A program made the position numbers and the translations under genes. A DNA stretch of 64,000 bases from an uncultured Endozoicomonas sp. (lineage in GTDB: Bacteria > Pseudomonadota > Gammaproteobacteria > Pseudomonadales > Endozoicomonadaceae). The notes under the pieces were generated by a model, which was not told the DNA's origin, searched no databases, and saw only the letters and a list, made by a program, of their open reading frames with translations. Every line of letters starts with the position of its first letter. Position 1 is the first letter of the stretch. Location: positions 87,722 to 151,721 of the forward strand of contig NZ_CANMAO010000007.1 of the NCBI RefSeq assembly GCF_947495845.1, given 5' to 3'. This document shows positions 17,666-27,582 of this stretch, piece by piece.

Positions 17666-19585
17666 TCAGTAGCCTGATGCTTTCAGGTCATATATTGGAT
17701 TGGGCATGGTGTGATACACATCCATGGGGTCATCAAGTGTGTTTTCGTTAATCGTGCCGTAGGCACAATAGAAATTGCCTTTCGACCACAATTCGCGACT
17801 GTCGAGCATATAATCCAGACAACTGGTGTCTTTAGGTTGTGCCTGACGTAGCTGTTCAAGAAATCGTCGCAAGCTGAGCAGTAATTCCTCTTCGGGAATC
17901 ATGTTGCCAGCGCCCAAAGCGCTGATCACACCGAACGTTGAGTTGATGATCAGGTAATAGGTGAAGAGTCGATTGCCCAATAGGGCATCAAAATGGTGTG
18001 CTTTTTTTTCCGTACTATTGGGCAAAGTACCTGCCAAAATGGTTCTTGCCAAATAGCTGTAACCTGTACCTTGACAATCGCGAAAATAGACTTTCTCCGG
18101 GTAGCCAGAAGACATACCAAGCAACAGGTTTTGCTGGTGGGCACCAAACAACAATCCAAAGTTCGACTGGCTTCCCAGTAATGGCTCAACGACGGATGTC
18201 AGATATTTTTGGAACCATTTTTTGACAATAATATCAAGGGCAAGGTTTTCTTCTGCTGCCAGTCTTCTCATAAGATTAACTAATCTGGATTCTCCTGCCG
18301 GATTATCCTGGGTGAGACTGGCTAATAGCTCTGTGGATTGATTAGATGTTTGATTATTAAATGGGTTTTCACGAAATACGATCATCGTTTCAGACAGGGG
18401 TTCTCCATCTTTGCCTTTGATGGCGCCGTGGGCCGGTTCCGTCAGGATGTCAAAGTCTGGATAGGTTTTCTTTAGTTGTGAGCCAATGACGGATTGATAT
18501 TTAACCTGATGAATTTCTTTACCGCGAATGACTTCTTTAGGTAGCAAGTGTCGTATTGAATTGGTCAGTTTCACACTGAGTGAATACTTCAACATGAATG
18601 AAGCGTGATTTGAATGAATAGCGCGCACTGAAGACGTTGCACACCAATCACTACCGTGCAAACCAAAATCGTTTAATCTATGATCCCGAAGTAAAGACTG
18701 GATGTACTCATTCTCAAGCCACCGTTGCGCCTGCCACGGATGGGCTGGTAACAAGGTATGATCCGAAGGAATATCATTAAGCAGGCTTTGAGAGAATTGT
18801 GTGTCTTCTTCTGCCAGGGATCTTGTTAATGATTTAAAAGAAAGTGAGTGAACACTGTCCGCTATTAATAGGGAATCCTGAATGGAGAACCAGTGAAGCT
18901 TGAAGCTATTGCCATACTCTGGCATATAAAGTTCTGCATCTTTCAAACTGAATTGTTCACGGCTTTTGGGCGTGGGGTGTACAGAGTGCCCCGTAATTAA
19001 TGACTGTTCAGATGCTTGAAAAGTGATGAGATCATTAAAAACACTAACCAGGTTGTTTTCTCGATAATGTAATGTGGCTTCAATATTATCGATGCTAGCA
19101 AATACTCTATTTAGAAAAAGGTGTTTACTGGTTGAATCGCTTTTCCAAAGAATATCTTCTTTCACAATTAGCTCAACGGCTTCAGTAAAAGAGACTTCGC
19201 GATAGTGCTTTTTCTCTTTATTGAAGAAAAAAAGTGGAAGAATAAACTGGTGCCTACCGCTTTTAGAGAAATGGCTTAGGCAAATAACTAGCGACGCTTC
19301 TGCCATTGGAAAAGAGATAACGGCTTCAACCTCCGACGGCAAGTTGGGAAGATCCAGATAAGCCGAGGTAGTCTTTGTATTCTCAGAAAGCTTGGTCACT
19401 CGGTGGAGTGACCAGCCCTGCCATTCGCGCAATAGAGCATTAAAAAAACAGTTGGCGCTCAGTCTTTCGGCTTGCATCCTGATGCTGTTTTTTAAAGGTC
19501 GTGATGCCGATTTTTCAGCGCTGGTGGAATCACTGGTCATGCCAACAGCCGAACTTATCCGTATTGGATCAGAAGTTATTATCAT
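17666..19585 (-). CDS. iucA: NIS siderophore synthetase, IucA type
   Basis: A 639-residue synthetase that in aerobactin assembly couples the first acyl-hydroxylysine to citrate. Motifs are TGHSVHPTPKSRE (about 214-226), LLPAHPWQAQRW, FMLKYSLSVKLTNSIRHL, YFRDCQGTGYSYL and a C-terminal KGNFYCAYGTINENTLDDP. The N-terminal 30-40 residues are longer than in E. coli IucA (574 residues), and the ATG at 19585 lacks a good ribosome-binding site, so a later start (19540 or 19477) is possible. It is the first gene of the leftward operon, behind a Fur-box-like site. Confidence 0.9.
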   Translation of the reverse strand: MIITSDPIRISSAVGMTSDSTSAEKSASRPLKNSIRMQAERLSANCFFNALLREWQGWSLHRVTKLSENTKTTSAYLDLPNLPSEVEAVISFPMAEASLVICLSHFSKSGRHQFILPLFFFNKEKKHYREVSFTEAVELIVKEDILWKSDSTSKHLFLNRVFASIDNIEATLHYRENNLVSVFNDLITFQASEQSLITGHSVHPTPKSREQFSLKDAELYMPEYGNSFKLHWFSIQDSLLIADSVHSLSFKSLTRSLAEEDTQFSQSLLNDIPSDHTLLPAHPWQAQRWLENEYIQSLLRDHRLNDFGLHGSDWCATSSVRAIHSNHASFMLKYSLSVKLTNSIRHLLPKEVIRGKEIHQVKYQSVIGSQLKKTYPDFDILTEPAHGAIKGKDGEPLSETMIVFRENPFNNQTSNQSTELLASLTQDNPAGESRLVNLMRRLAAEENLALDIIVKKWFQKYLTSVVEPLLGSQSNFGLLFGAHQQNLLLGMSSGYPEKVYFRDCQGTGYSYLARTILAGTLPNSTEKKAHHFDALLGNRLFTYYLIINSTFGVISALGAGNMIPEEELLLSLRRFLEQLRQAQPKDTSCLDYMLDSRELWSKGNFYCAYGTINENTLDDPMDVYHTMPNPIYDLKASGY

Positions 19586-19704
19586 GTCTTTGGTTTTATT
19601 TTCTTCTCAATTTTAATTGGTTAACTACTTAGGACAAATGACGTTTAAAAGGCTGATGAACTTGATTAAAAAAGAACCATCAGGCAATCTAGTGCGTATC
19701 GTAT

Positions 19705-19723
19705 ATGATAATAATTATCATTT
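19705..19723. promoter_or_regulatory. Fur box in the iucA/exporter divergent promoter
   Basis: TATGATAATAATTATCATTT carries ATGATAAT and ATTATCAT as inverted halves around one central base, very close to the Fur consensus GATAATGATAATCATTATC. It sits between iucA (start 19585) and the MFS gene (start 19767), so one site could repress both directions when iron is plentiful. Confidence 0.85.
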
Positions 19724-19766
19724 GCAATAAGTCGAGCAAAAATTATTCGCTTATCAGGCACCGGGT

Positions 19767-21035
19767 ATGCAGGAAAGAGAAAAAAGTTCTGAGGCTATGG
19801 CTCAGTCATACGACGATCAACCTATTTCATACGGACTTTGTCGGCTATTTATGGTCTTTATGCTGGGAGCTGGTCAGACAACGCTATTAATCAGCTTGCC
19901 AGCCATGATGGAAGAGACTGGCATCGGTTATGGTTTGCTCAGTGGCATGGTTGCCTTTGGTACAGGGTTGTTTATTTTATCCGCGCCTGTTTGGGGGAAA
20001 CTGTCTGATCACTTTGGGCGAAAGCCCGTGGTGGTTGCTGGTGTAGTGGGCATCGCACTGAGTTTCTCACTGATTACTTTGAGTGTGCTTGCCCTGAACC
20101 AAAGCATCATAAACCGTCAGCAGGCTATTTTATTGATGTTTGTTGCGCGAGGAATCTATGGCTTATTGGCATCAGGCCTTTATCCGGCGGTTCAGGCTTG
20201 GGCGATTGATGAGGAGCCAGATAATGCCTCAAGAAGTCTCAGTCGTATTACCGCGAGCATCAATGGTGGGCGGCTTGTTGGGCCTTTAATTCCTGCATTT
20301 TTGATCGGCTGGGGCAGTGAAATTCCTATGGCTTTCATTGCTGTGCTTACAATGCTGCTGTTCCTTTGGGTTATCTTATTACCTCTGGGGCGTACTGTCG
20401 AACCCGCTCCCTCTAAGTCAGAAGAACAGTCTTTTATACGTCTTTTGTCTGTTACTTGGCCTTATCTGCTATTGGCATGTTCGGTAACTACGTTATTTGG
20501 CTTCTTGCAGTATGTGATTGGGCCAATGTTATTGTCAGTTTTTCAAAATGGGGCAGAGACTTCACGAATGCTGTCATGGTTGATGATGCTTGCTGCTTTA
20601 TCCACCATTGTTGCCCACTTTTTATTTTCCCGTTGGGTGCAGGGGCAATTATCTCTTGCGTTGAAAACCGGAACGGCATTGCTGTTAATTGGCACGTTAA
20701 TGATGGTTCTCGGAGATAATTTTTTGTGGCTAGCCGCAGGGCTGGTAATCAGTGCCGCATCGGTCACGTTATTAACACCGTCTTATACGACGATTGCCTT
20801 AAAGCAGTTAAAGCACCAGCAAGGTTTGCTCACTGGAACGCTAAGTATGATTCATACCACGGGTTATACCGTTGGCGCTCTGTTGGCAGGGTTTACTGCT
20901 GGGCATGATAGTTCGCTGATGGCTGTGATTGGTATTGTCGTGGCGGCCGTTGCGTTAGTGACTGCATTTCTGTGTGTTGAAGTTAACGTTGAAGTTAACA
21001 GTATTCCGATGGAGGAAAACTATGTCTGCGATTGA
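19767..21035 (+). CDS. MFS transporter, probable siderophore exporter
   Basis: A 422-residue, 12-segment major facilitator. The loop 2-3 motif GKLSDHFGRKPVV is canonical and ARGIYGLLASGLYPAVQAW matches drug/siderophore exporters. It is divergent from iucABCD across a shared Fur box, which makes export of the finished siderophore the best reading, as for IucE- or PvsC-type exporters. An internal ATG at 19797 would remove ten residues. The stop overlaps the next gene by 14 bases. Confidence 0.85.
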   Translation: MQEREKSSEAMAQSYDDQPISYGLCRLFMVFMLGAGQTTLLISLPAMMEETGIGYGLLSGMVAFGTGLFILSAPVWGKLSDHFGRKPVVVAGVVGIALSFSLITLSVLALNQSIINRQQAILLMFVARGIYGLLASGLYPAVQAWAIDEEPDNASRSLSRITASINGGRLVGPLIPAFLIGWGSEIPMAFIAVLTMLLFLWVILLPLGRTVEPAPSKSEEQSFIRLLSVTWPYLLLACSVTTLFGFLQYVIGPMLLSVFQNGAETSRMLSWLMMLAALSTIVAHFLFSRWVQGQLSLALKTGTALLLIGTLMMVLGDNFLWLAAGLVISAASVTLLTPSYTTIALKQLKHQQGLLTGTLSMIHTTGYTVGALLAGFTAGHDSSLMAVIGIVVAAVALVTAFLCVEVNVEVNSIPMEENYVCD

Positions 21036-21414
21036 CATGATGGGTTGGCCGGTAGTGGTTGTCTGTTTTAACTATCCGGCCACCGATCAGGATGCTGAAA
21101 AATGGCTTAATGACTTGTCCGATATTCTGGCAAAAGAGGTGCCTTTTAGCATGGTGATTCAGGCCAGGCCCAATAGTGAGTTTTCACCGCTTGCAAGAAA
21201 ATTGCTTGGCCTCTGGTTTAAAGATAATCGATTGAAGCTACAAGACCACTGTCGTGGTATTGCCCGGCACGTTCAGTCGTTGGAAGAAGGCGAGCGGGTC
21301 GTCAGTGACAATATGCAAAAAGCGATGCCATTTCCAATGAAAGCGTTCATGGATTGGCAAGTGGCCAGAGACTGGGCGCTGGAAAGGCTGGAGTCCGAAG
21401 GAAGTTTTGCTTGA
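21022..21414 (+). CDS. Unknown protein coupled to the siderophore exporter
   Basis: A 130-residue soluble protein starting at ATG 21022, which lies inside the end of the exporter gene; GGAGG at 21011-21015 is its ribosome-binding site. It begins with a strand-rich WPVVVVCFNYP, then a helix and VPFSMVIQARP, and ends in a helical region. The N-terminal layout recalls SpoIIAA/STAS-like folds, but I cannot assign a family with confidence. Tight coupling inside an iron-regulated operon suggests a siderophore-related role. Confidence 0.65.
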   Translation: MSAIDMMGWPVVVVCFNYPATDQDAEKWLNDLSDILAKEVPFSMVIQARPNSEFSPLARKLLGLWFKDNRLKLQDHCRGIARHVQSLEEGERVVSDNMQKAMPFPMKAFMDWQVARDWALERLESEGSFA

Positions 21415-21424
21415 AACGTTAAAT

Positions 21425-21443
21425 GCAAATCATTATCATCTGC
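21425..21443. promoter_or_regulatory. Fur box before the ABC importer genes
   Basis: GCAAATCATTATCATCTGC resembles the Fur consensus in its right half (ATCATTATC) with matching GCAAAT/ATCTGC ends. It lies about 90 bases before the ATPase gene, so the importer can have its own iron-responsive promoter. Confidence 0.75.
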
Positions 21444-21531
21444 GACCAGTGTCTTTTGCATAATAATTAAACAGCGCTCAAGCGCATAACAAACGACAAC
21501 GTTTTCTAACTTTATCCAAAAAGAAAAATGA

Positions 21532-22365
21532 ATGAATAATCTGACGCTGAGTCTTGATCAGGTTTGTTATCAAGTCGGCAAAAAACTGATCGTAAAAACA
21601 GTCAGTACTGAAATAAGACCTGGAAAAATCACTGCAATTCTCGGCCCAAATGGCTCAGGAAAAAGCACATTGCTGAAATTGATTTCAGGGCTGATTTCAC
21701 CTTCAAAAGGGGCGGTGCTTTTAGGCAATAAGGCTTTACACGCCTGGGCTCGTAAAGCCTTGGCTCGAGAGCTGACACTATTGCCACAGCACTCAACGGT
21801 ACCCTTGGGTATGACCGTTGAAAATCTGGTCGCTTGTGGTCGCTATCCCCATGCAGGGCCTTTCGGACGAATGAAAGCGGAAGATCATCAGGCGGTCAGC
21901 TCAGCCATTCGCAGGGTCGACATGAAAAACTATGCATCAGAACTGGTGGATCATTTATCCGGCGGTGAGATGCAGCGAGTCTGGTTAGCCATGGTGCTTG
22001 CTCAGGAAACGGGCATTCTGCTGTTGGATGAACCAACATCCTGGCTGGACATTGCCCATCAGCTCAGATTGCTGGAGATCGTGCGCCAGTTAAATCAGGA
22101 GAAGAAGACCACTGTTGTCTGGATATTGCACGATCTGAATCAAGCGCTGCAATACAGTGATGACATCGTGCTGATGAACAGCGGCCAGATTGTACGACAT
22201 GGTGAAGCCCATCAGGTATTGGACAGTCAGATTATTTCGGATGTATTTGGTGTGACAACCACTCAATTTACGCCGGAAGGTCATAAAGACCCATTGTTTC
22301 TGCCGGTAGGAGAAGCGCCGGCAACACCCACTTTGCAGTCGGTGAAGAGCAGGGAAGTGGCCTGA
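21532..22365 (+). CDS. Fe3+-siderophore ABC transporter, ATP-binding protein (FhuC/FepC type)
   Basis: A 277-residue ATPase driving siderophore import. It has Walker A GPNGSGKST (about 38-46), signature LSGGEMQRVWLA (141-152), Walker B ILLLDEPTSWLDI and the H-loop WILHDLN. It overlaps the binding-protein gene (TGATG at 22362-22366), so ATPase, binding protein and permease are translated in series. Confidence 0.93.
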   Translation: MNNLTLSLDQVCYQVGKKLIVKTVSTEIRPGKITAILGPNGSGKSTLLKLISGLISPSKGAVLLGNKALHAWARKALARELTLLPQHSTVPLGMTVENLVACGRYPHAGPFGRMKAEDHQAVSSAIRRVDMKNYASELVDHLSGGEMQRVWLAMVLAQETGILLLDEPTSWLDIAHQLRLLEIVRQLNQEKKTTVVWILHDLNQALQYSDDIVLMNSGQIVRHGEAHQVLDSQIISDVFGVTTTQFTPEGHKDPLFLPVGEAPATPTLQSVKSREVA

Positions 22366-23267
22366 TGTCAGACGTTTTGAAACTTAACATTGTTCTGACG
22401 GTTGCCTGTAGCTTTTGGTTGCTAATAGCGCCAGTGTCAGCAGATTCGGCTGTACCTCATAAAATAGCGGCTCTCAATTGGACGCAGGCAGAAATGCTGC
22501 TCACCTTAGGCGTGGTTCCTGCCGGTGTGACGTCCATTAAAGGTTATAAAGAATGGCAGTCCAATACACCAGAACTTCCTGATGGTGTGAGAGAGCTTGG
22601 CCTTAGAACCGAACCAGGGCTGGAAACCATTGCTGCTCTCAAGCCGGATTTAATACTTGGCTATGAATGGCGTCATCGTCGTATAGCGTCTGAGCTGGAA
22701 GCCATTGCTCCAACCGTGCTGTTCACTCAGTACCCATCATCCGATGACCTGACGAATTACTATTTGCGTATGCAGGATGTTTTCCGTGGGGTTGCCCAGT
22801 TGGTGGGGAAGGAATCTTTGGCGGAGCAAAAAATTCAGGAGATGCATACAGCCATTGATCGTGCGCGTATTGCTATCGAGCAGGCGGGCTTATCGGGGCA
22901 ACCGGTGGTTGTTGGTAAATTTGTTGGTATGGGGCTTGGCCTACGGGTTTATGCCGATGCTTCCATGGCTGGAGCGCTGGTGAGTGAACTTGAGTTAAAA
23001 AACAATTGGCAGAGTGCTTTGCCGGGCAGGGATTTTACCCATGTTGATTTACTAAAACTGACCACTATTGGCGATGCCAGTTTGATTATTATCGGTAGTG
23101 AAGCTGATAGCTTGCCGACAATGACAGAATCACCCGTTTGGCAGTCCCTACCGGCGGTGAGGGAAGGGCGTGTGTATTTTCTGCCTGCACTCTGGTCGTT
23201 CGGCGGACCGTTGTCAGCTTCCCGTATGGCGGCTGCTATCGCAAACCATCTGACGCCGGAGGTGTAA
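22365..23267 (+). CDS. Fe3+-siderophore periplasmic binding protein (FhuD type)
   Basis: A 300-residue class III periplasmic binding protein. A signal peptide (about 1-27) is followed by the usual N-lobe (ALNWTQAEMLLTLGVVPAGV), then LETIAALKPDLILGYEWRH, and a C-lobe with VPAL-type end segment PALWSFGGPLSASRMAAAI. It delivers ferric hydroxamate siderophores to the permease. The closest well-known relatives are FhuD proteins. The stop TAA overlaps the permease ATG (TAATG). Confidence 0.9.
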   Translation: MSDVLKLNIVLTVACSFWLLIAPVSADSAVPHKIAALNWTQAEMLLTLGVVPAGVTSIKGYKEWQSNTPELPDGVRELGLRTEPGLETIAALKPDLILGYEWRHRRIASELEAIAPTVLFTQYPSSDDLTNYYLRMQDVFRGVAQLVGKESLAEQKIQEMHTAIDRARIAIEQAGLSGQPVVVGKFVGMGLGLRVYADASMAGALVSELELKNNWQSALPGRDFTHVDLLKLTTIGDASLIIIGSEADSLPTMTESPVWQSLPAVREGRVYFLPALWSFGGPLSASRMAAAIANHLTPEV

Positions 23268-25261
23268 TGAATTACTTCGGAATAATAAGGCCAGCAATGG
23301 TCACCTGTCTGATGTTAATGCTCTATCTGGCTATCGTGGTTGTATCACTGATAACTGGACCATCGGGTTTAGACCCTCAATTGTTATCTGGCTTTTCGTT
23401 GTCACCAGTGACCGGTGATAGTGAGATGGCAAACGTTATTGTAACCTGGCTGCTGTTGCCCAGAACCCTCATGGCATTGTTGTGCGGTGCAGCCCTCGGT
23501 GCTGCCGGAGTATTGATTCAAGGGGCTACGCGAAATCCATTTGCCAGTCCGGCAACGCTGGGTGTTAATGCCGGGGCTATGTTAGCGATTGTTCTTGGAT
23601 CGGTTTTTCTGCCTCAGTTCACTGGTCAGTTTCCCGTCGTTGTCGCTTTCAGTGGCGCTATTTTAACGACGATTCTCGTATTTCGACTGGCTCAGGCAAT
23701 CAGCGATTCGCCGGTCAATCTGGTACTGATTGGTATGGCCATGACGCTGTCGCTGGGGGCGCTCAGTGCGGGCATGCTGATGTTTTATGAAAACCGGCTG
23801 GATGGTTTGTATACCTGGGGAGCGGGGAATTTATCCCAGTTCGACTATCAACCCATTCAGCGGAGTTGGCCTATTATCGGTATGTTAACGGCGCTGGCGC
23901 TCCTGTTTGCCCGGCGGTTGGATATGATTGAGCTGGGAACAGAGCAGGCCGAAAGTCTTGGTGTTAATGTTCGTCGAACCGTTGGATTGTCTCTGCTTAT
24001 CGCGGTGCTGCTTTCTTCCACTGTCGTTAGTCAGGTGGGCATGATCAGTTTTGTCGGCTTGATTGCACCACATATTGCCCGGGGGTTGGGTTGTCGGAAG
24101 GTGTGGTTGCGGCTGCTGGTATCTACTGCGGTAGGCGCTTTGCTGTTGTTGGTTGCTGATGTGGCAGCAAGGCTGATTCCTCTATTGATTTCCGATTCCC
24201 ATTACAGCTTTCCTGCTGGGGTCATGACGACGGTGGTCGGTGCTCCGTTTATGCTTTTTTTGCTGACTCAGCGTAAACGGGTGAGTGCATTGGCAACCAC
24301 GCCGGGAGAAACGGGCATTCAGGCATTGTTCCACTTATCTCCAGTAACATTTCTATCAGCGTTAGCTTTTGTGTTCTTACTGATCTTTGGATTCAGTCTG
24401 TTTGGTAACCTCGATTTACAATGGATCAATCTTCGCTGGCCCAGAGTGCTGAGTGCGGCCTTTGCCGGCGCAGCACTCGGGGTTTCAGGGTTGGTGTTGC
24501 AAACCCTCACCAGAAACCCACTGTCCAGCCCGGACGTTTCTGGATTAACGACCACCGGCGTTTTATTTGTAGTGCTCGGACTGGTGCTATTTCCGGGGTT
24601 GGGCAGTCTTGAAATGACCTTGTTATCCATAATGGGAAGTGGTTTTGCCTTGTTGTTATTACTGGGTTTAAGCCGTTTAACCGGGTTTAACCCGCTATTG
24701 TTTGCCCTGGCCGGATTGTGCCTTTCTGCGATGGCGGCGACGCTGATCAGTATGGTGTTGGTATTGGGCAGTAACCAATCCAGCGAGGTACTGGTCTGGT
24801 TATCCGGTAGCACCTATGCCGTGACCAGTGAACGTTTCTATTTGCTATTTATTTCTGTTCTCGCAGTGTTGCCTTTGTTGTTCGCAATGTGGCGTCGTCT
24901 GGATATTCTCCAATTGGGTGAGTACTTACCTTCTTTGCTGGGTGTTCGAATACAAGCGACAGTGGCGATTTTATTGGTCATGGTTGCCTTGCTCAGTGCG
25001 GTGAGCGTGGCTGCCGTGGGTGGTATCTCCTTTATTGGGCTGATGGCCCCTCATATCTGTCGGGTAACCGGGCTTTCCAGTCATCGACATTTAATTCCAG
25101 CCACCGCAATGATGGGTTCAATCCTTCTAGTGGGCAGTGACTGGCTATCCAGAACAGTGATTGCGCCGTTTGAAATTCCTTCTGGACTGCTGGTTTCCGG
25201 TGCCGGCGGTATTTATTTCATATTGCTGCTGCTCAGCGGTAAATACATCCAACGTCGTTAA
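23267..25261 (+). CDS. Fe3+-siderophore permease, fused double-length FhuB type
   Basis: A 664-residue inner-membrane permease made of two FecCD halves in tandem. Each half shows GAALGAAGVLIQGATRNPFASPATLG or GAALGVSGLVLQTLTRNPLSSPDVSG and the later GLIAPHIAR or GLMAPHICR. The duplicated form is typical of FhuB rather than FepD/G. The frame is open from 23138, but ATG 23267 overlaps the preceding stop and starts the hydrophobic N-terminus. About 20 membrane segments. Confidence 0.93.
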   Translation: MNYFGIIRPAMVTCLMLMLYLAIVVVSLITGPSGLDPQLLSGFSLSPVTGDSEMANVIVTWLLLPRTLMALLCGAALGAAGVLIQGATRNPFASPATLGVNAGAMLAIVLGSVFLPQFTGQFPVVVAFSGAILTTILVFRLAQAISDSPVNLVLIGMAMTLSLGALSAGMLMFYENRLDGLYTWGAGNLSQFDYQPIQRSWPIIGMLTALALLFARRLDMIELGTEQAESLGVNVRRTVGLSLLIAVLLSSTVVSQVGMISFVGLIAPHIARGLGCRKVWLRLLVSTAVGALLLLVADVAARLIPLLISDSHYSFPAGVMTTVVGAPFMLFLLTQRKRVSALATTPGETGIQALFHLSPVTFLSALAFVFLLIFGFSLFGNLDLQWINLRWPRVLSAAFAGAALGVSGLVLQTLTRNPLSSPDVSGLTTTGVLFVVLGLVLFPGLGSLEMTLLSIMGSGFALLLLLGLSRLTGFNPLLFALAGLCLSAMAATLISMVLVLGSNQSSEVLVWLSGSTYAVTSERFYLLFISVLAVLPLLFAMWRRLDILQLGEYLPSLLGVRIQATVAILLVMVALLSAVSVAAVGGISFIGLMAPHICRVTGLSSHRHLIPATAMMGSILLVGSDWLSRTVIAPFEIPSGLLVSGAGGIYFILLLLSGKYIQRR

Positions 25262-25320
25262 TTAATACATCCAAATTAAGAGGTTCGCAGGAAGCGAGCC
25301 CTGAATAATTACAAGGATCT

Positions 25321-25339
25321 AATGAGAATGATAAGCACT
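25321..25339. promoter_or_regulatory. Possible Fur box before the receptor gene
   Basis: AATGAGAATGATAAGCACT resembles consecutive NATNAT hexamers (GAATGATAA). It lies 20-40 bases upstream of the receptor ATG at 25360. It is weaker than the two upstream sites. Confidence 0.5.
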
Positions 25340-25359
25340 ACATAGGAAGCTCAATAATA

Positions 25360-27582
25360 ATGAAGATTCAAAAAGCGCCATTAGCCCTGGCGATTTCCAT
25401 GGCTGGCTTTGGTCAACTGGCAATTGCTAAAGAAGTCAAAGTGACCAAACTGGACCAGGTGGTGGTAACTGCCTCCCGTTCGGAATCCAGCATTTCTGAT
25501 ATATCCGGCACAGTTCAGGTAATTAGTGGTGAAGAAATCGCTCAACAGAGTCAGCCGGGACAAAAGTTAGCTGATGCTCTTGAACAGCTTATTCCAGGGT
25601 TTGGTCCCAGTACGCAAACGGTGACTGACAGAACTCAGAGCATGCGTGGACGTAAAGCCTTGATTCTGATTGATGGGATTTCACAGGCTGATAATCGTCA
25701 GATTAGCCGGCATCTTTCTACGATTCGCCCGGAAAATATTGAGCGTATTGAAGTGGTTTCTGGTGCCAGCGCAATCTACGGTGGTGGAGCAACCGGCGGC
25801 ATCATCAATATCATCACCCGTAAGCCAGAAGGCGATAAAATCCGCTTTGCTTCTGAAGGTGGTATTAAAATTTCTGATGGACGTTTAACGACGTATACCT
25901 TGAATCAAAGTATCAACGGGCGTGAAGGCAATTTTGATTATTTGGTAAGTGGTACTTACGAGAGTCGTGGTGGCATGTTTGATGCCGATGGCGATCGGGT
26001 TAACCCTGACCCAGCTCAGGTTAGCCGTATGGATACAGACACCAGAGATGCTTTGATCAAGCTTGGTTATAACCTGACGAATGAAAAACGACTGGAAGCA
26101 ACGTTGCAACATTTTGATGATCAGATGGACTCTGATTATGCAGCCAATGCGTCATCATTAAACAGGGGGGATTCTGATGATGCTCCTGCTGCTCTGAAAG
26201 GCTTGCAGTTAAGTACCCAACCGTACAGTAAGAGAAACTCAGTTGATCTGGTTTATAAAGATCTGGATTTTTACGGTAACAATCTTCAATTACAGTCTTA
26301 CTACCGTGAGCGAGAGGCTCGTTTTTATCCTTACCCTAACGACCCTTTTAAAAACAATTTACTATTTGTTAACCAGTCAACCAGTACGGCAAAAGTGTTC
26401 GGGTTTAAACTCAACCTTGATACAGATATTAATGAGGCCTTCAAGGTTTCCTATGGGTTTGATTACGATCTAGATAAAGGTGAACAAAAGGGGCGTCTGT
26501 TTGATCTTCAGGAGTATGCAAACAGTGGTGGTACCACATTTGTGCCAGAGGGCTCTGAGTATGACTATGGGCCAGCAGTTGATACAACAACGTTTGGTTT
26601 GTATTTGCAGTCCAGCTACGAGCTTACTCAGGATTTGGTATTAAATGCCGGTTTCAGGCATGAACGTGCTGCAATGGATATCAGTGATTATACGCCGCTG
26701 GCTGAAATCTGGTTTTTGCCGATTTTGGCTCCAGGCACCAACCCTACCGATCTTCAAGGGGATGTTCGAAAGTATGACGCGAACCTGTTTAATGTCGGTG
26801 TTGTCTATAAATTGAATAGCAGTAATGAAGTATTTGCCAACTACGCACAAGGCTTTGAAGTGCCGGACGCCTCAAGGATTCTTCGCAATGCGGTTAACGA
26901 AAGCAGTCCCCTTGTTGGTATAAGTGATGCTGTTGTTGGAACTGATGTATCTAATGCAAATCTGGACGCCATTAAAACGGATAGCTTCGAGTTAGGTTGG
27001 CGCGGACAGTTCGAGAGCCTTTTTGCCAGTGCTTCCGCTTTTTATAATGAATCTGATAAGACGATTAGCTTCAACGCTGACCATAATGTCGATCTGCTGG
27101 ACCAGAAGAGAAAAATCTATGGTATAGAGGGAGCGCTTGAATTTTATCTGAGTGACTATTGGTCTATTGGTGGAAGCTACGCCTTTACAGAAGGAAGAAG
27201 CTACTACAAAGATGCTGGAAAGTGGTTGGATCTTCAGGCTGCAGATGTTTCACCTGAAAAGTTTACGACATTTGTAGCTTATGGTCAGGGAGATATGAAT
27301 GTACGTCTGCAATCAACAAGCTTCGCAGATTATGACAAGGGCAAGAGTTACAGTAAATCTAAGAATACAGTTACCGGTTACGATATTGATGGCTACACAA
27401 CGGTAGACTTGTTAGCGTCATTCAACATGCCGGTTGGTACTGTAAAGGCGGGCATTACCAATCTGCTGAATGAAGACTATGAGACAGTGTATAGTCAGTG
27501 GGCAAACTCTACTTATAATGGTCTAAGTGCACACAAAGCCGAAGGTCGTGCTTACAGCTTGAGCTATCGAGTAGAGTACTAA
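25360..27582 (+). CDS. iutA: TonB-dependent ferric siderophore receptor (IutA-like)
   Basis: A 740-residue outer-membrane receptor. It has a signal peptide to about residue 23, TonB box-like LDQVVVTAS at 31-39, a plug domain (SMRGRKALILIDGI; ASAIYGGGATGGIINIITRKP), and a 22-strand barrel ending with an aromatic-rich YSLSYRVEY. The GGGATGGIINI plug segment and gene context match aerobactin receptor IutA. It closes the rightward uptake half of the siderophore locus. Confidence 0.9.
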   Translation: MKIQKAPLALAISMAGFGQLAIAKEVKVTKLDQVVVTASRSESSISDISGTVQVISGEEIAQQSQPGQKLADALEQLIPGFGPSTQTVTDRTQSMRGRKALILIDGISQADNRQISRHLSTIRPENIERIEVVSGASAIYGGGATGGIINIITRKPEGDKIRFASEGGIKISDGRLTTYTLNQSINGREGNFDYLVSGTYESRGGMFDADGDRVNPDPAQVSRMDTDTRDALIKLGYNLTNEKRLEATLQHFDDQMDSDYAANASSLNRGDSDDAPAALKGLQLSTQPYSKRNSVDLVYKDLDFYGNNLQLQSYYREREARFYPYPNDPFKNNLLFVNQSTSTAKVFGFKLNLDTDINEAFKVSYGFDYDLDKGEQKGRLFDLQEYANSGGTTFVPEGSEYDYGPAVDTTTFGLYLQSSYELTQDLVLNAGFRHERAAMDISDYTPLAEIWFLPILAPGTNPTDLQGDVRKYDANLFNVGVVYKLNSSNEVFANYAQGFEVPDASRILRNAVNESSPLVGISDAVVGTDVSNANLDAIKTDSFELGWRGQFESLFASASAFYNESDKTISFNADHNVDLLDQKRKIYGIEGALEFYLSDYWSIGGSYAFTEGRSYYKDAGKWLDLQAADVSPEKFTTFVAYGQGDMNVRLQSTSFADYDKGKSYSKSKNTVTGYDIDGYTTVDLLASFNMPVGTVKAGITNLLNEDYETVYSQWANSTYNGLSAHKAEGRAYSLSYRVEY

